A stretch of 64,000 nt of DNA from Streptomyces asoensis (GCF_013085465.1 NZ_CP049838.1:8432001-8496000); one strand, 5' to 3'; numbered from the stretch's first letter, positions 34,248-44,287 are shown. The notes: generated by a model from the letters alone, not told the origin. Program-made: numbers and translations.

Positions 34248-36269
34248 ATGACAGCGACGACCGACGGAAGCACCGGGGCCCTGCCGCCCCGCGCTGCCGC
34301 GGCCAGCGAAACCGACATCACCATCCCCGTGGCGGCCGGGGTACAAGAAGCCGCCACCCGCGCGATGCAGCGCGCCACCGACTTCCTGCTCGCCGGGCAG
34401 GACGCCGAGGGCTGGTGGAAGGGCGACCTCGAGACGAACGTCACGATGGACGCCGAGGACCTGCTGCTCCGTCAGTTCCTGGGCATCCACGACGAGGCCA
34501 CGACCAGGGCCGCCGCGCTCTTCGTCCGCGGCGAGCAGCGCGAGGACGGTACATGGGCCACCTTCTACGGCGGTCCGCCCGACCTCTCCGCCACCGTCGA
34601 GGCGTATGTCGCCCTGCGGCTGGCGGGCGACGCCCCCGAGGCGCCCCACATGAGCCGGGCCTCCGGGTGGATCCGCGAGCAGGGGGGCATCGCCGCCGCC
34701 CGGGTCTTCACCCGGATCTGGCTGGCCCTGTTCGGCTGGTGGAAGTGGGAGGACCTGCCCGAACTCCCGCCGGAGCTCTTGTTCTTCCCCAAGTGGTTCC
34801 CGCTGAGCATCTACAACTTCGGCTGCTGGGCGCGGCAGACGATCGTGCCGCTCACCGTCGTGTCGGCGAAGCGCCCGGTGCGTCCGGCCCCGTTCCCGCT
34901 CGACGAGCTGCACGCCGACCCCGCGAACCCCAACCCGGCCAAGCCCCTCGCTCCGGTGAACAGTTGGGACGGGCTGTTCCAGCGGCTCGACAAGGTGGTG
35001 CGCGGCTACCGGTCGGTCGCGGTGCGCAGGCTGCGCAAGGCGGCCCTGAACTCCGCCGCCCGCTGGATCATCGAGCGGCAGGAGAACGACGGCGCCTGGG
35101 GCGGCATCCAGCCGCCCGCCGTGTACTCGGTGATCGCCCTGCACCTGCTCGGCTACGACCTCCAACACCCGGTGATGCGGGCGGGACTCGAGTCGCTGGA
35201 TCGATACGCCGTGTGGCGCGAGGACGGCGCGCGGATGATCGAGGCCTGTCAGTCGCCGGTGTGGGACACCTGCCTGGCGACCATCGCGCTCGCCGACGCG
35301 GGACTTCCCGCCGACCACCCGCAACTGGTCAAGGCCGCCGACTGGATGCTCGGCGAGCAGGTCGTCCGACCGGGCGACTGGTCGGTGAGCAGGCCCCAAC
35401 TTCCGCCGGGCGGATGGGCGTTCGAGTTCCACAACGACAACTACCCCGACATCGACGACACCGCGGAGGTCGTCCTCGCGCTGCGCCGGGTCAAGCACCA
35501 CGACCCGGAGCGGATGGACCGGGCCATCGCGCGCGGGGTGCGCTGGAACCTCGGCATGCAGTCGAAGAACGGGGGCTGGGGCGCCTTCGACGTCGACAAC
35601 ACCAGCCCGTTCCCCAACCGGATGCCCTTCTGCGACTTCGGCGAGGTCATCGACCCGCCGTCCGCCGACGTCACCGCGCACGTCGTCGAGATGCTGGCGG
35701 TCGAGGGGCTCTCGCACGACCCGCGCACCCGGCGCGGCATCGAGTGGCTGCTGGCCGAACAGGAGCCGGACGGCTCGTGGTTCGGGCGCTGGGGCGTCAA
35801 CTACGTCTACGGCACGGGGTCGGTGGTGCCCGCCCTCACCGCGGCGGGCCTGCCCGCGCAGCACCCTGCGATCCGTCGGGCGGTCGGCTGGCTGGAGCGG
35901 GTACAGAACGACGACGGCGGCTGGGGCGAGGACCTGCGCTCCTACCAGGACGCCACCCGCTGGAGTGCCCGGGGCGCCTCGACGGCCTCGCAGACGGCCT
36001 GGGCGCTGATGGCGCTGCTGGCGGCCGGGGAGAAGGACTCCAAGGCCGTCGAGCGGGGCGTCGCCTGGCTGGCGCAGACCCAGCGGGAGGACGGCTCCTG
36101 GGACGAGCCCTACTTCACCGGCACCGGCTTCCCCTGGGACTTCTCGATCAACTACCACCTCTACCGGCAGGTCTTCCCGCTGACCGCGCTCGGCCGGTAC
36201 GTCCACGGGGAGCCGTTCAGCAAGCAGCCCGCCACGCACGCGGCTTCCACCGAGGCCAAGGGGGGCTGA
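34248..36269 (+). CDS. shc: Squalene-hopene cyclase
   Basis: 673-residue class II triterpene cyclase that converts squalene to hopene/hopanol at the membrane. The protonating DxDD motif is YPDIDDTAEV (about residues 401-404). Several QW repeats are visible (for example ENDGAWGGIQ, KNGGWGAFDVDN, NDDGGWGED, REDGSWDEPYFTGTGFPWDF). The C-terminal NYHLYRQVFPLTALGRY is typical. The ATG at 34248 has GAAGGGGAAG at good spacing. The frame extends 78 nt upstream but that part holds the stem-loop and no homology. Central gene of the hopanoid operon. Confidence 0.96.
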   Translation: MTATTDGSTGALPPRAAAASETDITIPVAAGVQEAATRAMQRATDFLLAGQDAEGWWKGDLETNVTMDAEDLLLRQFLGIHDEATTRAAALFVRGEQREDGTWATFYGGPPDLSATVEAYVALRLAGDAPEAPHMSRASGWIREQGGIAAARVFTRIWLALFGWWKWEDLPELPPELLFFPKWFPLSIYNFGCWARQTIVPLTVVSAKRPVRPAPFPLDELHADPANPNPAKPLAPVNSWDGLFQRLDKVVRGYRSVAVRRLRKAALNSAARWIIERQENDGAWGGIQPPAVYSVIALHLLGYDLQHPVMRAGLESLDRYAVWREDGARMIEACQSPVWDTCLATIALADAGLPADHPQLVKAADWMLGEQVVRPGDWSVSRPQLPPGGWAFEFHNDNYPDIDDTAEVVLALRRVKHHDPERMDRAIARGVRWNLGMQSKNGGWGAFDVDNTSPFPNRMPFCDFGEVIDPPSADVTAHVVEMLAVEGLSHDPRTRRGIEWLLAEQEPDGSWFGRWGVNYVYGTGSVVPALTAAGLPAQHPAIRRAVGWLERVQNDDGGWGEDLRSYQDATRWSARGASTASQTAWALMALLAAGEKDSKAVERGVAWLAQTQREDGSWDEPYFTGTGFPWDFSINYHLYRQVFPLTALGRYVHGEPFSKQPATHAASTEAKGG

Positions 36270-36910
36270 TGAGCACGCAGTCCGTCCCGTCGCCGCTGCT
36301 GATCGCCTGCGCCCTCGGCATCGAGCACCTCGCCCTGCGCATGGGCGACCGCGGCGGAGCCGACGGGCCGGTCACCGTCCTGCGGACGGGCATGGGGCCG
36401 AAGGCGGCGGAGCGTTCCGTCACCCGCGTCCTGGCCGACCCGGTGTTCGCCGGGGCGGCCGTGCTGGCCACGGGGTTCTGCGCGGGCCTCGCCCCCGGTA
36501 TGCACCCCGGTGATCTGGTCGTCGCCGAGGAGACCCGCGACCCGCGGGGCAGTGTCCCCTGCGTCGGCACCGAGCTGCTCGTCAAGGAACTCGCCCGCAC
36601 CCTGCCCGGGCGCACCGTCCACACCGGCCCCCTCACCGGCTCCGACCACGTCGTTCGCGGTCATGAGCGGGCCGATCTGCTGGCGACCGGCGCAATCGCC
36701 CTGGACATGGAGTCGGCGGCCACGCTGCTGAGCGCCGTGCGCGCGGAGCCGCGCCCGGTTGCGGCCGTCCGGGTGGTCGTGGACGCTCCTGAACATGAAC
36801 TTGTCCGGATCGGCACGGTACGCGGTGGAATATCTGCCTTCCGCGTCCTTCGCTCAGTCCTGCCTGCTTTTTTCGAATGGCACCGTAATGTTCTGCTCCC
36901 CCGGAGGTGA
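36269..36910 (+). CDS. hpnG: Adenosylhopane nucleosidase/phosphorylase HpnG
   Basis: 213-residue purine-nucleoside-phosphorylase-fold protein. It shows the pattern of MTA/SAH nucleosidase relatives: LLIACALGIEHLALRMG, TGMGPKAAERSV, ATGFCAGLAPGMHPGDLVVAEE and the substrate-binding IALDMESAATL. HpnG removes adenine from adenosylhopane to give ribosylhopane (phosphate) in bacteriohopanetetrol formation. ATG overlaps the shc stop by one base. The last residues overlap the possible GTG start of hpnH. Confidence 0.9.
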   Translation: MSTQSVPSPLLIACALGIEHLALRMGDRGGADGPVTVLRTGMGPKAAERSVTRVLADPVFAGAAVLATGFCAGLAPGMHPGDLVVAEETRDPRGSVPCVGTELLVKELARTLPGRTVHTGPLTGSDHVVRGHERADLLATGAIALDMESAATLLSAVRAEPRPVAAVRVVVDAPEHELVRIGTVRGGISAFRVLRSVLPAFFEWHRNVLLPRR

Positions 36911-36915
36911 GCCAC

Positions 36916-37938
36916 ATGGCCATGCCACTGCGCCAGTCCATCAAGGTCGCTACATACCTGGCTGAACAGAAGCTCCGCAAGCGGGAGAAGTTTCCGCTCA
37001 TCGTCGAGCTGGAACCGCTCTTCGCCTGCAATCTCAAGTGCGAGGGCTGCGGCAAGATCCAGCACCCGGCGGGAGTGCTCAAGCAGCGCATGCCGGTCGC
37101 CCAGGCCGTGGGCGCGGTGCTGGAGTCGGGTGCGCCGATGGTGTCCATCGCGGGCGGTGAGCCCCTGATGCATCCTCAGATCGACGAGATCGTGCGGCAG
37201 TTGGTGGCCAAGAGGAAGTACGTCTTCCTCTGCACCAACGCCATGCTGCTGCGCAAGAAGCTGGACAAGTTCACGCCCTCTCCCTACTTCGCCTTCGCCG
37301 TGCACATCGACGGGCTGCGGGAGCGGCACGACGAGTCGGTGGCCAAGGAGGGGGTGTTCGACGAGGCCGTGGCGGCCATCAAGGAGGCCAAGCGGGCGGG
37401 CTTCCGGGTGACCACCAACTCGACCTTCTTCAACACCGACACCCCGCAGACCATCATCGAGGTGCTCAACTACCTCAACGACGACCTCAAGGTCGACGAG
37501 ATGATGATCTCGCCCGCCTACGCCTACGAGAAGGCTCCCGACCAGGAGCACTTCCTCGGCGTGGAGCAGACCCGAGAGCTGTTCAAGAAGGCCTTCTCGG
37601 GCGGCAACCGGCGCCGCTGGCGGCTCAACCACTCACCCCTGTTCCTCGACTTCCTCGAGGGCAAGGCCGACTTCCCGTGCACGGCATGGGCGATCCCCAA
37701 CTACTCGCTGTTCGGCTGGCAGCGGCCCTGCTACCTGATGAGCGACGGGTACGTGCCGACGTACCGCGAGCTGATCGAGGAGACGGACTGGGACAAGTAC
37801 GGCCGGGGCAAGGACCCGCGCTGCGCCAACTGCATGGCGCACTGCGGCTACGAGCCGACCGCCGTCCTCGCCACCATGGGCTCGCTGAAGGAGTCCCTGC
37901 GCGCCCTGCGTGAGACCGTCAACGGAAACCGGGAGTGA
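36916..37938 (+). CDS. hpnH: Radical SAM adenosylhopane synthase HpnH
   Basis: 340-residue radical SAM enzyme that adds the 5'-deoxyadenosyl group to hopene, the first side-chain step. The cluster motif CxxxCxxC is [13 protein letters not shown] (Cys about residues 38, 42, 45); AGGEPLMHP follows as the SAM-binding GGE motif. Additional Cys near the C-terminus ([12 protein letters not shown]) may bind a second cluster or be structural. The ATG at 36916 has CGGAGG at 8-9 nt; a GTG at 36907 overlaps the hpnG stop and would add three residues. Confidence 0.95.
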   Translation: MAMPLRQSIKVATYLAEQKLRKREKFPLIVELEPLFACNLKCEGCGKIQHPAGVLKQRMPVAQAVGAVLESGAPMVSIAGGEPLMHPQIDEIVRQLVAKRKYVFLCTNAMLLRKKLDKFTPSPYFAFAVHIDGLRERHDESVAKEGVFDEAVAAIKEAKRAGFRVTTNSTFFNTDTPQTIIEVLNYLNDDLKVDEMMISPAYAYEKAPDQEHFLGVEQTRELFKKAFSGGNRRRWRLNHSPLFLDFLEGKADFPCTAWAIPNYSLFGWQRPCYLMSDGYVPTYRELIEETDWDKYGRGKDPRCANCMAHCGYEPTAVLATMGSLKESLRALRETVNGNRE

Positions 37939-37942
37939 CGGC

Positions 37943-39100
37943 GTGACCGCCGTTTCCCTGGGCGTCCCCGGGATGCCGGTCCGGCCGGTGGCGTCGCGAC
38001 GCGAGTCGCGGCGGATCCAGGTCGGTCCGGTGGCGGTCGGGGGCGGGGCCCCGGTGTCGGTGCAGTCGATGACGACGACGCGTACGTCGGACATCGGCGC
38101 CACCCTCCAGCAGATCGCCGAGCTCACCGCGTCCGGCTGCCAGATCGTCCGCGTCGCCTGCCCCACGCAGGACGACGCGGACGCCCTCGCGACGATCGCG
38201 CGCAAGTCGCAGATCCCGGTGATCGCGGACATCCACTTCCAGCCGAAGTACGTGTTCGCCGCGATCGAGGCGGGCTGCGCGGCGGTCCGGGTGAACCCCG
38301 GCAACATCAAGCAGTTCGACGACAAGGTCAAGGAGATCGCCAAGGCGGCGAGGGAGCACGGCACCCCGATCCGGATCGGGGTGAACGCCGGCTCGCTGGA
38401 CCGGCGGCTGCTCCAGAAGTACGGCAAGGCGACTCCCGAGGCTCTCGTCGAGTCCGCCCTCTGGGAGGCGTCGCTCTTCGAGGAGCACGGCTTCCGCGAC
38501 ATCAAGATCTCGGTCAAGCACAACGACCCGGTGGTCATGATCGAGGCGTACCGGCAGCTCGCCGCGCAGAGCGACTATCCGCTGCACCTCGGGGTGACCG
38601 AGGCGGGTCCGGCGTTCCAGGGCACGATCAAGTCGGCGGTGGCGTTCGGCGCGCTGCTCTCGCAGGGCATCGGCGACACGATCCGGGTGTCGCTGAGCGC
38701 GCCGCCGGTCGAGGAGGTGAAGGTCGGCATCCAGATCCTGGAGTCCCTGAACCTCAAGCAGCGTCGGCTGGAGATCGTCTCCTGTCCGTCCTGCGGGCGG
38801 GCCCAGGTCGATGTGTACAAGCTGGCCGACGAGGTCACGGAGGGCCTCACGGGCATGGAGGTCCCGTTGCGCGTCGCCGTCATGGGGTGCGTCGTCAACG
38901 GCCCCGGCGAGGCGCGGGAGGCGGATCTGGGGGTCGCCTCCGGCAACGGCAAGGGGCAGATCTTCGTGAAGGGCGAGGTCATCAAGACCGTCCCCGAGTC
39001 GAAGATCGTGGAGACCCTCATCGAGGAGGCGATGAAGATCGCCGAGCAGATGGAACAGGACGGCGTCGCGGCGGGGGAGCCGGCCGTCACCGTGAGTTGA
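37943..39100 (+). CDS. ispG: 4-hydroxy-3-methylbut-2-en-1-yl diphosphate synthase (MEP pathway)
   Basis: 385-residue IspG (GcpE), the iron-sulfur enzyme converting MEcPP to HMBPP. Conserved parts: the N-terminal TIM barrel from [13 protein letters not shown], and the C-terminal cluster ligands [10 protein letters not shown] and [15 protein letters not shown] start at 37943 with GGGAG 7 nt upstream, 5 nt after the hpnH stop region. Its place inside a hopanoid operon means precursor supply is co-expressed with triterpene synthesis; Streptomyces genomes generally carry another ispG copy elsewhere, which I cannot check here. Confidence 0.95.
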   Translation: MTAVSLGVPGMPVRPVASRRESRRIQVGPVAVGGGAPVSVQSMTTTRTSDIGATLQQIAELTASGCQIVRVACPTQDDADALATIARKSQIPVIADIHFQPKYVFAAIEAGCAAVRVNPGNIKQFDDKVKEIAKAAREHGTPIRIGVNAGSLDRRLLQKYGKATPEALVESALWEASLFEEHGFRDIKISVKHNDPVVMIEAYRQLAAQSDYPLHLGVTEAGPAFQGTIKSAVAFGALLSQGIGDTIRVSLSAPPVEEVKVGIQILESLNLKQRRLEIVSCPSCGRAQVDVYKLADEVTEGLTGMEVPLRVAVMGCVVNGPGEAREADLGVASGNGKGQIFVKGEVIKTVPESKIVETLIEEAMKIAEQMEQDGVAAGEPAVTVS

Positions 39101-39126
39101 ACAGCACGGACCGAAGGGGGCCCGAC

Positions 39127-41049
39127 GTGACGATCCTGGAGAACATCCGGCAACCACGCGACCTGAAGGCGCTGTCCGAGGCGGAACTCGGTGAACTGTC
39201 AGAAGAGATCAGGGAGTTCCTGGTGCACGCGGTCGCCAGGACCGGCGGACACCTGGGGCCCAACCTGGGTGTGGTCGAACTGACCGTCGCGCTCCACCGG
39301 GTCTTCGAGTCGCCGGTCGACCGCGTCCTGTGGGACACCGGACACCAGAGCTATGTGCACAAGCTTCTGACCGGGCGTCAGGACTTCTCCAAACTGCGCG
39401 GCAAGGGCGGCCTGTCCGGCTACCCCTCCCGTGAGGAGTCCGAGCACGACGTCATCGAGAACAGCCACGCCTCCACCGTCCTCGGCTGGGCCGACGGTCT
39501 CGCCAAGGCCCGCCAGGTGCAGGGCGAGAAGGGCCATGTGGTCGCGGTCATCGGCGACGGCGCGCTCACCGGCGGCATGGCCTGGGAGGCGCTGAACAAC
39601 ATCGCGGCCGCCAAGGACCGGCCGCTGATCATCGTCGTCAACGACAACGAGCGCTCGTACGCGCCGACCATCGGCGGACTCGCCAACCACCTGGCGGCCC
39701 TGCGCACGACCGACGGCTACGAGAAGGTGCTGGCCTGGGGGAAGGACGTACTGCTGCGCACCCCGGTCGTCGGCCACACGGTCTACGAGTCGCTGCACGG
39801 CGCGAAGAAGGGCTTCAAGGACGCGTTCGCGCCGCAGGGCATGTTCGAGGACCTCGGCCTGAAGTACCTCGGCCCCATCGACGGGCACGACATCAAGGCC
39901 GTCGAGTCCGCGCTGCGGCGGGCCAAGCGCTTCCACGGGCCGGTGCTGGTGCACTGCCTGACCGAGAAGGGCCGCGGGTACGAGCCCGCCCTCGCGCACG
40001 AGGAGGACCACTTCCACACCGTCGGAGCGATGGACCCCCTCACCTGCGAGCCGCTCGCGCCCGCCGGCGGCCCGTCCTGGACGTCCGTCTTCGGCGACGA
40101 GATCGTGCGGATCGGCGAGGAACGCGACGACGTGGTGGCGATCACCGCGGCGATGCTGCATCCGGTGGGACTCGGCAGGTTCGCCGAGCGCTTCCCGGAC
40201 CGCGTGTGGGACGTCGGCATAGCCGAACAGCACGCGGCCGTGAGCGCGGCCGGCCTGGCGACCGGTGGCCTGCACCCCGTCGTCGCCGTCTACGCCACCT
40301 TCCTCAACCGGGCCTTCGACCAGCTGCTGATGGACGTGGCCCTGCACCGCTGCGGGGTCACGTTCGTGCTGGACCGGGCCGGCGTCACCGGCGTGGACGG
40401 GGCCTCCCACAACGGCATGTGGGACATGTCCGTGCTCCAGGTCGTCCCGGGACTGCGCATCGCGGCCCCCCGCGACGCCGAGCAGCTGCGCGCGCAACTG
40501 CGGGAGGCGGTCGCGGTGGACGACGCGCCGACCCTGGTCCGCTTCCCGAAGGAGTCGGTCGGACCGGAGGTGCCGGCCGTCGGCCGGGTGGGCGGCATGG
40601 ACGTGCTGCACCACGGCGACCGCGCGGAGGTGCTTCTGGTGGCCGTCGGCGTCATGGCGCCGGTGTGCCTCCAGGCCGCCGAGCTGCTGGAGGCCCGGGG
40701 CGTCGCCTGCACGGTCGTCGACCCCCGTTGGGTGAAGCCCGTCGACCCGGCCCTGCCCGGCCTCGCCGCCGAGCACCGGCTGGTGGCCGTCGTCGAGGAC
40801 AACAGCCGTGCCGCCGGTGTCGGATCGGCGGTGGCGCTGGCCCTGGGCGACGCCGACGTCGACGTGCCCGTACGGCGGTTCGGGATCCCGGAGCAGTTCC
40901 TCGCGCACGCCAAGCGCGGCGAGGTGCTCGCCGACATCGGCCTCACCCCCGTCGAGGTGGCCGGCCGGATCAGCGCGAGCCTGGCGGCCAGGGATGTCCG
41001 GTCCGTCGACGCTCCGGTGACCGGCCCAGTCAAGGAGAAAGCTGAATGA
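39127..41049 (+). CDS. dxs: 1-deoxy-D-xylulose-5-phosphate synthase
   Basis: 640-residue thiamine-diphosphate enzyme, the entry step of the MEP pathway (pyruvate plus glyceraldehyde-3-phosphate). The N-terminal [21 protein letters not shown], the TPP/Mg motif [18 protein letters not shown], the central [21 protein letters not shown] with the catalytic Glu, and the [20 protein letters not shown] segment are all present. GTG start at 39127 with GGGGG 6 nt upstream; the longer frame is a shadow of ispG. The stop overlaps the hpnO ATG by 4 nt (ATGA). Confidence 0.96.
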   Translation: MTILENIRQPRDLKALSEAELGELSEEIREFLVHAVARTGGHLGPNLGVVELTVALHRVFESPVDRVLWDTGHQSYVHKLLTGRQDFSKLRGKGGLSGYPSREESEHDVIENSHASTVLGWADGLAKARQVQGEKGHVVAVIGDGALTGGMAWEALNNIAAAKDRPLIIVVNDNERSYAPTIGGLANHLAALRTTDGYEKVLAWGKDVLLRTPVVGHTVYESLHGAKKGFKDAFAPQGMFEDLGLKYLGPIDGHDIKAVESALRRAKRFHGPVLVHCLTEKGRGYEPALAHEEDHFHTVGAMDPLTCEPLAPAGGPSWTSVFGDEIVRIGEERDDVVAITAAMLHPVGLGRFAERFPDRVWDVGIAEQHAAVSAAGLATGGLHPVVAVYATFLNRAFDQLLMDVALHRCGVTFVLDRAGVTGVDGASHNGMWDMSVLQVVPGLRIAAPRDAEQLRAQLREAVAVDDAPTLVRFPKESVGPEVPAVGRVGGMDVLHHGDRAEVLLVAVGVMAPVCLQAAELLEARGVACTVVDPRWVKPVDPALPGLAAEHRLVAVVEDNSRAAGVGSAVALALGDADVDVPVRRFGIPEQFLAHAKRGEVLADIGLTPVEVAGRISASLAARDVRSVDAPVTGPVKEKAE

Positions 41050-42431
41050 CCACGGAGTTCGACCTCGGCGCCCTGCTGGCCGAGCGCGGAGCCGAGCGCT
41101 ACGAGCTGCACGGCAGATACCTCAACCACCAACTGCCGCGCATGCTGCACACCATCGGCTTCGACAAGGTCTACGAGCGCGGTGAGGGCGCGTACTTCTG
41201 GGACGCGGACGGGAACGACTACCTGGACATGCTGGCCGGGTTCGGGGTGATGGGGCTGGGCCGGCACCACCCCGTCGTCCGCAAGGCGCTGCACGACGTC
41301 CTCGACGCCCAGCTCGCCGACCTGACCCGCTTCGACTGCCAGCCGCTGCCCGGGCTGCTGGCCGAGAAGCTGCTCGCCCACAGTCCGCACCTGGACCGGG
41401 TGTTCTTCGGCAACAGCGGCACCGAGGCGGTGGAGACGGCGCTGAAGTTCGCCCGGTACGCCACCGGCAGGCCGAGGGTCCTGTACTGCGACCACGCCTT
41501 CCACGGGCTCACCACGGGCTCGCTGTCGGTGAACGGCGAGTCGGGATTCCGGGACGGGTTCGCGCCCCTGCTGGCCGACACGGCGGTCCCGCTCGGCGAT
41601 CTCGACGCACTGGCCGGTGAGCTGAGGAAGGGAGACGTCGCCGCCCTGATCGTCGAGCCGATCCAGGGCAAGGGGGTGCACGAGGCGCCGCCCGGCTGTC
41701 TGCGGGCCGCGCAGGAGCTGCTGCACCGGCACAAGGCGCTGCTGATCGCGGACGAGGTGCAGACGGGTCTCGGCCGGACCGGCGACTTCTATGCCTACCA
41801 GCACGAGGACGGCGTCGAGCCGGACCTGGTGTGCGTGGCCAAGGCGCTGTCCGGGGGCTATGTGCCGGTCGGCGCCACGCTCGGCAAGGACTGGATCTTC
41901 AAGAAGGTCTACTCGTCGATGGACCGGGTGCTCGTGCACTCGGCGAGCTTCGGGTCCAACGCGCAGGCCATGGCGGCCGGGCTCGCGGTGCTGTCCGTGC
42001 TGGAGAACGAGCAGATCGTGGCCAACGCGCGGGCCACGGGCGACCTGCTCAGGTCCCGGCTGGCGGCGCTGGTCGACAAGTACGAGCTGCTGGCCGACGT
42101 CCGCGGCCGGGGTCTGATGATCGGTATCGAGTTCGGCAAGCCCAGGTCGCTGAAGCTGCGCAGCCGGTGGGCCATGCTCCAGGCGGCCCGCAAGGGACTC
42201 TTCGCGCAGATGGTGGTGGTACCGCTGCTCCAACGGCACCGGATCCTCACCCAGGTCTCCGGTGACCACCTGGAGGTGATCAAGCTGATCCCGCCGTTGA
42301 CCGTCGGCGAGCGGGAGGTGGACCGGTTCGTCGACGCCTTCACCGCCGTGATGGACGACGCGCACAGCGGCGGCGGGCTGATGTGGGACTTCGGCAGGAC
42401 GCTGGTGAAGCAGGCGGTGGCCAACCGCTGA
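41046..42431 (+). CDS. hpnO: Aminotransferase HpnO (aminobacteriohopanetriol formation)
   Basis: 461-residue class III PLP-dependent aminotransferase. Key segments: [16 protein letters not shown], the PLP-binding [15 protein letters not shown] and the Schiff-base Lys in [17 protein letters not shown]. In hopanoid operons this enzyme aminates ribosylhopane-derived aldehyde to aminobacteriohopanetriol. Four-nt overlap with dxs. Last gene of the operon. The C-terminal tail after residue 440 ([16 protein letters not shown]) is conserved-looking and not seen in ornithine aminotransferases. Confidence 0.88.
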   Translation: MTTEFDLGALLAERGAERYELHGRYLNHQLPRMLHTIGFDKVYERGEGAYFWDADGNDYLDMLAGFGVMGLGRHHPVVRKALHDVLDAQLADLTRFDCQPLPGLLAEKLLAHSPHLDRVFFGNSGTEAVETALKFARYATGRPRVLYCDHAFHGLTTGSLSVNGESGFRDGFAPLLADTAVPLGDLDALAGELRKGDVAALIVEPIQGKGVHEAPPGCLRAAQELLHRHKALLIADEVQTGLGRTGDFYAYQHEDGVEPDLVCVAKALSGGYVPVGATLGKDWIFKKVYSSMDRVLVHSASFGSNAQAMAAGLAVLSVLENEQIVANARATGDLLRSRLAALVDKYELLADVRGRGLMIGIEFGKPRSLKLRSRWAMLQAARKGLFAQMVVVPLLQRHRILTQVSGDHLEVIKLIPPLTVGEREVDRFVDAFTAVMDDAHSGGGLMWDFGRTLVKQAVANR

Positions 42432-42433
42432 GC

Positions 42434-42472
42434 GGCCCGGGAGCGCGGGTGGCCAGAAGGGCTGCCCGGGCC
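42434..42472 (+). terminator. Possible terminator of the hopanoid operon
   Basis: Inverted repeat GGCCCGGG / CCCGGGCC immediately after the hpnO stop, with a long 23-nt loop. Weak as a terminator because of the loop length, but it is the only dyad found at this operon end. Confidence 0.35.
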
Positions 42473-42513
42473 TCCGAAGCTAAGCTTTCGCCGCCCCGTT
42501 TTCGTCTGCCCTT

Positions 42514-42548
42514 TTGCCTCTGAGGCAACAAATTTGCCGCAGAGGCAA
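42514..42548. promoter_or_regulatory. Two tandem palindromic operators upstream of the XRE-cupin gene
   Basis: TTGCCTC-T-GAGGCAA at 42514-42528 (perfect 7-bp arms) and TTGCCGC-A-GAGGCAA at 42534-42548 (one mismatch). Their centres are 20 bp apart, two helical turns, so two dimers would bind the same face of the DNA. The second overlaps a possible -35 (TTGCCG) followed after 17 nt by TGCAAT, which ends 6 nt before the ATG at 42569. The arrangement predicts autorepression by the XRE-cupin protein. Confidence 0.7.
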
Positions 42549-42568
42549 TTCCGGCGTGCAATGGAGCC

Positions 42569-43201
42569 ATGAGCTCGCCCGAGTCCGAGGACCCGGCGGA
42601 ACAAGCCGGGGCTCTTCCCGCCGTCGCCCCCCAGCTGCGCGCCCTGCGCCGCCGGGCCGCCCTCACCCTGGAGGCCGCGGCCCGCGCCGCCGGGCTGTCG
42701 CCCGCCCATCTCTCCCGTCTGGAGACCGGGCAGCGCCAGCCCTCGCTGCCGATGCTGCTCGCGCTCGCCCGCATCTACGGTACGACGGTCTCGGAACTGC
42801 TCGGCGAGAGGTCCGCCGACCGGGACGCCGTCGTCCGCGCCGCCGGCATGGAGCCGACCCGCGCGGGCGGCTGGACGTACTGGCAGGCGGGCGCCTCCGG
42901 GCGCGGGATGCAGGCCCTGCGGGTCCACGTGCCGTACGGCTCCCAGGGAGACGTCGTGCGCGTGCACCCCGGGGAGGAGTGGCTGCACGTCCTGCGTGGG
43001 CGGCTGCGGCTGCGCCTCGGGGACACCACCGAGCTGCTCGGGCCCGGTGACAGCGCGCACTTCGACTCGCTGACCCCGCACCGCATCGCGGCGCAGGACG
43101 CCGACGGGGTCGAGCTGCTCTTCGTCCACACCCTGCTTCAGAGCCCCACGGCCACGCTGTGTCTGGGCCCGACCCCTTCGCACATCGGAGAGACGCCATG
43201 A
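42569..43201 (+). CDS. XRE-cupin transcriptional regulator
   Basis: 210-residue regulator. Residues about 20-80 form an XRE/HTH_3 domain (LRALRRRAALTLEAAARAAG, LSPAHLSRLETGQRQPSLPM); residues about 120-190 form a cupin_2 domain (VVRVHPGEEWLHVLRGRLRL, LLGPGDSAHFDSLTPHRI). Such proteins usually repress small catabolic or polyamine/amino-acid genes and sense a small molecule or metal through the cupin. Two palindromes just upstream are probable self-operators. The following gene overlaps by 4 nt and encodes a 40-aa membrane protein, the likely co-regulated partner. Confidence 0.9.
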   Translation: MSSPESEDPAEQAGALPAVAPQLRALRRRAALTLEAAARAAGLSPAHLSRLETGQRQPSLPMLLALARIYGTTVSELLGERSADRDAVVRAAGMEPTRAGGWTYWQAGASGRGMQALRVHVPYGSQGDVVRVHPGEEWLHVLRGRLRLRLGDTTELLGPGDSAHFDSLTPHRIAAQDADGVELLFVHTLLQSPTATLCLGPTPSHIGETP

Positions 43202-43320
43202 AGGACATCGAGGAGAAGTTTCCCCGCACCCTATGGATCCGGCTGATCATCTACATCGCGGTGGGACACGTCTTCGCGGCGTTCCTCTGGCTGCTGTTCG
43301 AGGTGGGCGCCAACCAGTAG
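43198..43320 (+). CDS. Small membrane protein (40 aa, DUF6126-like)
   Basis: 40-residue protein MKDIEEKFPRTLWIRLIIYI... ending FEVGANQ, with a single transmembrane helix (about residues 13-35). The ATG overlaps the XRE-cupin stop as ATGA, with GGAGAG upstream. I recall DUF6126 proteins as short single-helix proteins encoded directly after XRE-cupin regulators in Streptomyces, which fits. A role as a membrane-bound sensor, anchor or regulator of its neighbour is possible but untested. Confidence 0.75.
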   Translation: MKDIEEKFPRTLWIRLIIYIAVGHVFAAFLWLLFEVGANQ

Positions 43321-43341
43321 AGCCCTCGGCGGGCGGTGCGG

Positions 43342-44139
43342 TCAGTCGAGCAGTCGGTCCCGCAGCCGCTCACGGGTCTCGGGGGAGAGGCCCAGGCCCT
43401 CCTCCAGGTAGGCGTCGACGCCGCCCCAGGTCTCCTCGATGGTCTCCACGGCCGCCGCGAGGTACTCCGCGCGCGCGTCGAAGAGGGGACTGAGCAGCTC
43501 CATGACCTCGGGGGAGTAGGCCTCGGCGGAGGTGGCGCTGCGGCGCACCCGGTAGCGGCGGTGCTTGGCGTTGGACTCCAGGTAGTCGGCGAGGATCGCC
43601 TCGCGCTCCACGCCCAGGGCGAGCAGCGTCACCGCGATGGACAGGCCCGCGCGGTCCTTGCCCGCCGCGCAGTGCATCAGGGCCGGGACGCTGTCCTCGG
43701 CGAGGGAGTGCAGCACCCGCGCGTGCTCGGCCGTCCGCTCCTTGATGATCGAGCGGTAGGAGGCGATCATCCGGCCGGCGGCCTTGCCGTCGCCGAGGAT
43801 CCCGCGCAGCTGGTCGATCTCGCCGTCGCGGACCATCTTCCAGAACTCGGAGCCGTCCGCCGGGTCCGACAGGGGCAGGTTCACATTGCGCACGCCCGGC
43901 AGTTCGACGTCCGGGCCCTCCAGCTTCTGGTCCGCGGCGTTGCGGAAGTCGAAGATCGTGTGCAGGCCCAGGTCGGAGAGGAACGCTGCGTCCTCGTCGG
44001 TCGCGTGCGCGAGATGGCCGCTGCGGAACAGCACGCCGTGCCGCACCCGCCGGCCGTCGACGGTCGGCAGACCGCCCACGTCCCGAAAGTTGCGCACACC
44101 GGCCAGCTCGGGCTCGGTCGACGGGATCTGCTGCGTCAC
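43342..44139 (-). CDS. Tyrosine-protein phosphatase (Y_phosphatase3 type)
   Basis: 265-residue cysteine phosphatase. The P-loop is HCAAGKDRAG (CX5R, Cys about residue 157), and the N-terminal GVRNFRDVGGLPTVDGRRVR and RSGHLAHATDEDAAFLSDLG are the family opening. It probably dephosphorylates phosphotyrosine/serine or a phosphoinositide-like substrate in the cytoplasm; the K-D-R in the loop is characteristic of the MptpB-like group. The GTG at 44139 follows GGGAGGGGAG. Divergent from the alpha-galactosidase across a 224-nt region with DnaA-box-like sites. Confidence 0.9.
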   Translation of the reverse strand: MTQQIPSTEPELAGVRNFRDVGGLPTVDGRRVRHGVLFRSGHLAHATDEDAAFLSDLGLHTIFDFRNAADQKLEGPDVELPGVRNVNLPLSDPADGSEFWKMVRDGEIDQLRGILGDGKAAGRMIASYRSIIKERTAEHARVLHSLAEDSVPALMHCAAGKDRAGLSIAVTLLALGVEREAILADYLESNAKHRRYRVRRSATSAEAYSPEVMELLSPLFDARAEYLAAAVETIEETWGGVDAYLEEGLGLSPETRERLRDRLLD

Positions 44140-44235
44140 GGGGGCTCCCCTCCCTGTCGGTCTCCGTCGGCGCGGCTCGTGGTGGCCGACGGGACATCTC
44201 CACGACGATACGACATGGATTCCCCGGGCAACGGG

Positions 44236-44287
44236 TTGTCCACAGGGCGGTGCTCCGGACGTCTGCCCAGGTGAAGAGTTGTCCACG
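44236..44287 (+). promoter_or_regulatory. Two DnaA-box-like sites in a divergent promoter region
   Basis: TTGTCCACA at 44236-44244 (exact match to the preferred Streptomyces DnaA box) and TTGTCCACG at 44279-44287 (one mismatch), same orientation, 43 bp apart. They lie between the divergent phosphatase and alpha-galactosidase genes. Two boxes are too few for an origin; DnaA titration or transcriptional control by DnaA are possible. Confidence 0.5.

Noticed and set aside
44236..44287. A replication origin
   Set aside because: Only two DnaA-box-like sites, no clustering, and no dnaA, dnaN or other replication genes nearby.
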